DNA of 7,521 nucleotides from JBDSLU01 sp039916225 (lineage in GTDB: Bacteria > Acidobacteriota > Vicinamibacteria > Vicinamibacterales > Vicinamibacteraceae), in the NCBI GenBank assembly GCA_039916225.1, contig JBDSLU010000326.1, forward strand, positions 1 through 7,521, given 5' to 3'. The notes beneath the pieces were generated by a model. That model made no database searches. It saw nothing but the letters and a program-made list of their open reading frames with translations, and was not told the origin of the DNA. This document shows positions 4,895 to 7,521 of this stretch, one piece after another (position 1 is the first letter of the stretch; every line of letters begins with the position of its first letter). Both the position numbers and the translations under genes were made by a program.

Positions 4895-7171
4895 TTGGAG
4901 ATCGGACTGCCCGCAGGGCGCCGTCGCCGCCGGCGCCAGGGGGCGTCGGTCCTGGCCGGCGCCATCTTCGTCATCCTGTCGCTCGCCGTCGTCCGGCCCG
5001 CCGCCGCGCAGGGCCGCGCCTTGCCCGGACCGCGCTCGGCGACCGTGACCCCGATCAGTGAGCCGATCGCCGTCGATGGCGTCCTCGACGAGCCGGCCTG
5101 GCGCGCGGGGTCGCCGATCGGTGAGCTGGTGCAGCGGCAGCCGATCGAGGGCGCGGCGCCGACCGAGCGCACCACCGTCACGCTGCTCGCCGATCGCGAT
5201 CGGCTCTACATCGGCGTCGTCGCCTACGACGACCAACCGGCGCGCGTCATCGGCACGCAGATGGCGCGCGACGCGGCGCTCGGCGCCGACGACCGGGTCG
5301 AGATCCTGCTCGACACCTTCCGCGATCGGCGCAGCGCCTTCTACTTCGCCACCAACCCGTCCGGCGCGCTGGTCGACGGGCTTCTCGCCAACGGGCAGCT
5401 GAACACCGACTGGGACGCGATCTGGGACGTCCGGACGCGGCGCACCGACGAGGGCTGGGTCGCCGAGTTCGCGATACCGTTCAAGAGCCTCAGCTTCCCG
5501 ACGGCGACGTCGGTGTGGGGCTTCAATGTCGCCCGCCACGTCTATCGCAAGCTGGAAGAGAACCGCTGGTCGGGCGCGCGGCTCGACTCGTCGTTCGCAC
5601 AGGTGGCGGAAGCGGGCGAGATCACCGGCCTGTCCGGACTGACGCAGGGCATCGGCCTCGACGTGCGGCCGTTCCTGGTCGGCCGCTGGCTGCGCCAGGC
5701 CGGCGACGGCGTCACGACTGGCAAGCCCGGCCTCGACCTCTTCTACAACATCACGCCGAGCCTCAAGCTGACGGCGACGTTCAACACCGACTTCGGCGAG
5801 ACAGAAGTCGACGCCCGGCAGATCAACCTGTCGCGCTTTTCGGTGCTGTTCCCGGAGAAGCGGGCCTTCTTCCTGCAGGGCGCCGGCGTGTTCGGCTTCG
5901 CCAGCACCGGGCCGGAACCGGCCGGCGGCATCCCGCTCCACGGTGCCGACGTGTTCCCGTTCTTCAGCCGGCAGATCGGCCTCTTTGGCGGCAACGAAGT
6001 GCCGCTCGACGCCGGCATCAAGCTCACCGGCACGGTCGGCCGCACCGACATCGGCGTCCTCGACGTGCGTACCGGCGACCTGCCGATCGTCGAAGGCAAG
6101 AACTTCTTCGTCGGGCGCGTCAAACGCAACCTGTTCCGGCAGTCGTACATCGGCGCCCTCGTCACCGACGGCAATCCGGCGCCGGGACGCTCGGGCCAGA
6201 CCTATGGCGCCGACATGCGCCTGGCGACGTCGCGCTTCCTCGGCCGCTCGCGCAATCTCGTCGTCAACGCCTACGCGGCGCGCAGCGTCAACGAAGGCGT
6301 CTCCGAGCGCGACTGGTCGTACGGCTTCTCCGCCTCCTACCCGAACGACGTCTGGGCGGCGCAGGTCGTCGTCCGCGACATCCAGGAGAACTTCAAGCCG
6401 GCGCTCGGCTTCGTGCAGCGCGACAACGTGCGGCTGTTCCGCACCGCGATCAGCTGGAACCCGCGCCCCACGCATCTGCTGAACATCCAGCAGTTCAACC
6501 ACGACCTCTACTTCACGCGGTTCACGCGGCTCGACACCGGCGAGACGGAGAGCTGGGACCTCTACGTGACGCTGCTCGACTGGCACTTCAACTCGGGCGA
6601 CAACCTGCACGGGATGTTCGACTTCAACCCGACCTACGAGCGCCTGTGGGAGCCCTTCGAGATCTCGCCGGGCGTCCGTCTGCTGCCGGGCGAGTACCGC
6701 TTCACCCGCTTCCGCAGCAACCTGCTCTCGACGGCAACCAAGCGCCGCGTGTCGGGCAGCATCAACTTCCTCTACGGCGGCTATTGGTCGGGCAAGGCCG
6801 AGCAGATCATCCCGAGCATCACCGTCAAGCTGCCGCCGCGGCTGATCCTCAGCGCCAGCGCCAACCAGACCTTCGCGCGGCTGCCCGAGGGCCACTTCAT
6901 CGCCCGGATCTACACCAGCAACGTCGGCTACGCGTTCTCGCCGACGCTCGCGTTCTCGAGCCTGATGCAGTACGACAACCGCTCGCGGAACCTGGGCTGG
7001 CAGTCGCGCGTGCGGTGGACACCGAGGCCGGGCAACGATCTGTTCATCGCCTTCAACCAGGGCTGGATCCAGGAGGACGGCGACGGCCCGCAAACCGGCC
7101 GCATCGAACGTCGCTTCCGGCCGCAGGACACCAAGCTGTCGGCCAAGCTTCAGTACTCGTTCCGGTTCTAG
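4895..7171 (+). CDS. Exported CBM9-like / DUF5916 outer-membrane beta-barrel protein
   Basis: From TTG 4895 the product is 758 residues. Residues 1-39 form a signal peptide: a run of six Arg, the hydrophobic stretch VLAGAIFVILSLAVV and a cleavage site after RPAAA-Q. Residues ~55-245 match a family 9 carbohydrate-binding-like domain ('IAVDGVLDEPAW' at 59-69, 'LYIGVVAYDD', 'DDRVEILLDTF', 'AEFAIPFKSL'). Residues ~250-758 are DUF5916 ('NTDFGETEVDARQINLSRF', 'FPEKRAFFLQGAGVF' from ~319, then many alternating amphipathic strands). The end, LQYSFRF, with terminal Phe, is typical of BamA-inserted outer-membrane barrels. Such proteins are frequent in Bacteroidota and Acidobacteriota; their substrate is unknown, though glycan binding or uptake is often suggested. 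No ATG or GTG lies between the methyltransferase stop and the signal peptide. The start is TTG 4895, or CTG 4907 with ggag 6 nt upstream. In-frame GTG at 4505 lies inside the methyltransferase gene and would destroy the signal peptide. Confidence 0.87.
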   Translation: MEIGLPAGRRRRRRQGASVLAGAIFVILSLAVVRPAAAQGRALPGPRSATVTPISEPIAVDGVLDEPAWRAGSPIGELVQRQPIEGAAPTERTTVTLLADRDRLYIGVVAYDDQPARVIGTQMARDAALGADDRVEILLDTFRDRRSAFYFATNPSGALVDGLLANGQLNTDWDAIWDVRTRRTDEGWVAEFAIPFKSLSFPTATSVWGFNVARHVYRKLEENRWSGARLDSSFAQVAEAGEITGLSGLTQGIGLDVRPFLVGRWLRQAGDGVTTGKPGLDLFYNITPSLKLTATFNTDFGETEVDARQINLSRFSVLFPEKRAFFLQGAGVFGFASTGPEPAGGIPLHGADVFPFFSRQIGLFGGNEVPLDAGIKLTGTVGRTDIGVLDVRTGDLPIVEGKNFFVGRVKRNLFRQSYIGALVTDGNPAPGRSGQTYGADMRLATSRFLGRSRNLVVNAYAARSVNEGVSERDWSYGFSASYPNDVWAAQVVVRDIQENFKPALGFVQRDNVRLFRTAISWNPRPTHLLNIQQFNHDLYFTRFTRLDTGETESWDLYVTLLDWHFNSGDNLHGMFDFNPTYERLWEPFEISPGVRLLPGEYRFTRFRSNLLSTATKRRVSGSINFLYGGYWSGKAEQIIPSITVKLPPRLILSASANQTFARLPEGHFIARIYTSNVGYAFSPTLAFSSLMQYDNRSRNLGWQSRVRWTPRPGNDLFIAFNQGWIQEDGDGPQTGRIERRFRPQDTKLSAKLQYSFRF
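4897..4900 (+). promoter_or_regulatory. Possible ribosome binding site pointing to a CTG start at 4907
   Basis: ggag (4897-4900) lies 6 nt before an in-frame CTG at 4907, which would start a 754-residue protein MPAGRRRRRR... with the same signal peptide. No such site precedes the TTG at 4895. This is the only sequence evidence favouring one start over the other. Confidence 0.35.
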
Positions 7172-7173
7172 GC

Positions 7174-7179
7174 TAGACT
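7174..7179 (+). promoter_or_regulatory. Candidate -10 box (TAGACT) for a leaderless transcript
   Basis: TAGACT lies 6 nt before the ATG at 7186, so transcription would begin at or next to the start codon. No Shine-Dalgarno sequence is visible upstream of this ATG, which agrees with a leaderless message. The box sits just behind the DUF5916 stop codon. Confidence 0.4.
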
Positions 7180-7185
7180 CCGCCC

Positions 7186-7521
7186 ATGCCACACCCCCTG
7201 CTGATGCTGGCCGGCCTCGCCGCGGCCTCGACCCTTGGCGTGGCGGCGCCGGCCGCGGCCCAGACGTCGACGTCGGCGGCGTCGACCATGCCCTGTGCCG
7301 TCGTCCTCACCGCCGACGAGGTGAAAGCCGCCGTCGGCGCCGCCATGCAGGGGTACCCGCCCGACGATCGTGGCCGCGGCAACACCGAGTGCGAATGGAT
7401 CCTGCGCGGCGCACCGGGAGGGGTCAAGACGCTGTCCGTGTCGTTCCACGACCTGGATGGGATCAAGGCCTCGCCGGTCGCTCCGACCGCCGACGCGTTC
7501 TTCGAGATGCTGGTGAAGGCC
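7186..7521 (+). CDS. Small exported protein of unknown function (3' partial)
   Basis: The frame opens at ATG 7186, 14 bp after the DUF5916 stop, and is still open after 112 codons at the window end. Residues 1-26 form a clear signal peptide (MPHPLLMLAGLAAASTLGVAAPAAAQ) with cleavage expected after AAA or AAAQ. A short Ser/Thr linker (TSTSAAST) follows. The mature part begins PCAVVLTADEVKAAVG (36-51) and later has TECEWIL (67-73). The pattern 'C..LT..EV..A.G ... C.W' recalls small secreted proteins such as the DUF3558 type, with two cysteines (C37, C69) that could form a disulfide. That resemblance is weak and no function is assigned. No ribosome binding site is seen; a TAGACT box 6 nt upstream suggests a leaderless start. 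GC-rich composition and codon use match its neighbours. Confidence 0.75.
   Translation, partial: MPHPLLMLAGLAAASTLGVAAPAAAQTSTSAASTMPCAVVLTADEVKAAVGAAMQGYPPDDRGRGNTECEWILRGAPGGVKTLSVSFHDLDGIKASPVAPTADAFFEMLVKA

Noticed and set aside
5515..7176. 553-codon plus-strand frame inside the DUF5916 gene
   Set aside because: It is a shifted frame of the DUF5916 gene, dominated by Arg, with no recognisable domain and no start signal.
4835..7192. 785-codon open frame on the minus strand
   Set aside because: It is antisense to the CBM9/DUF5916 gene along its whole length. Composition is low-complexity Arg/Ala/Val/Glu with no motif, so it is a shadow frame.

Overview
This is a 7.5 kb window of GC-rich bacterial chromosome. 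It looks like an Acidobacteriota genome, most plausibly of the Vicinamibacteria/Luteitalea type. That placement is an inference from three things: the very high GC content, an SBBP-propeller/DUF11 surface protein ending in LAEG...VERAM repeats, and a CBM9-like/DUF5916 outer-membrane protein. No rRNA or other marker gene is present to confirm it.

Layout. (1) 2-2971 (+) is the 3' part of a very large secreted repeat protein. It has five SBBP-type propeller repeats, a DUF11 domain, a short Asp-rich calcium-binding-like linker and four ~110-residue C-terminal repeats. Its N-terminus lies outside the window. (2) 2972-3082 is a short convergent spacer with an imperfect GC hairpin and a perfect 18-bp tandem duplication. 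(3) 3083-3979 (-) is a stand-alone 5'-3' exonuclease (PIN/FEN type) with its acidic metal-binding residues intact. (4) 3980-4148 is a divergent promoter region. It contains a sharply AT-rich island with two adjacent inverted repeats that overlap candidate promoters in both directions. (5) 4149-4862 (+) is a membrane-embedded methyltransferase of the isoprenylcysteine carboxyl methyltransferase-like family. (6) About 4895-7171 (+) is an exported protein with a CBM9-like domain followed by a DUF5916 beta-barrel. It has no ATG start; its likely start is TTG or CTG, just downstream of a TATACT box. (7) 7186-7521 (+) is the beginning of a small exported protein of unknown function, cut by the window end, with a TAGACT box just before its ATG.

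The genes do not form an obvious single pathway. Three of the five encode exported or envelope proteins (surface repeat protein, DUF5916 outer-membrane protein, small secreted protein), and a fourth encodes an inner-membrane methyltransferase. The exonuclease is the only clearly cytoplasmic DNA-metabolism gene. I see no mobile element, CRISPR array, tRNA or rRNA, and no convincing new multi-gene system. The points most worth checking are the AT-rich double dyad at 4083-4125, the start and leader arrangement of the DUF5916 gene, the possible leaderless start at 7186, and the near-identical 330-bp periodicity in the surface-protein gene.
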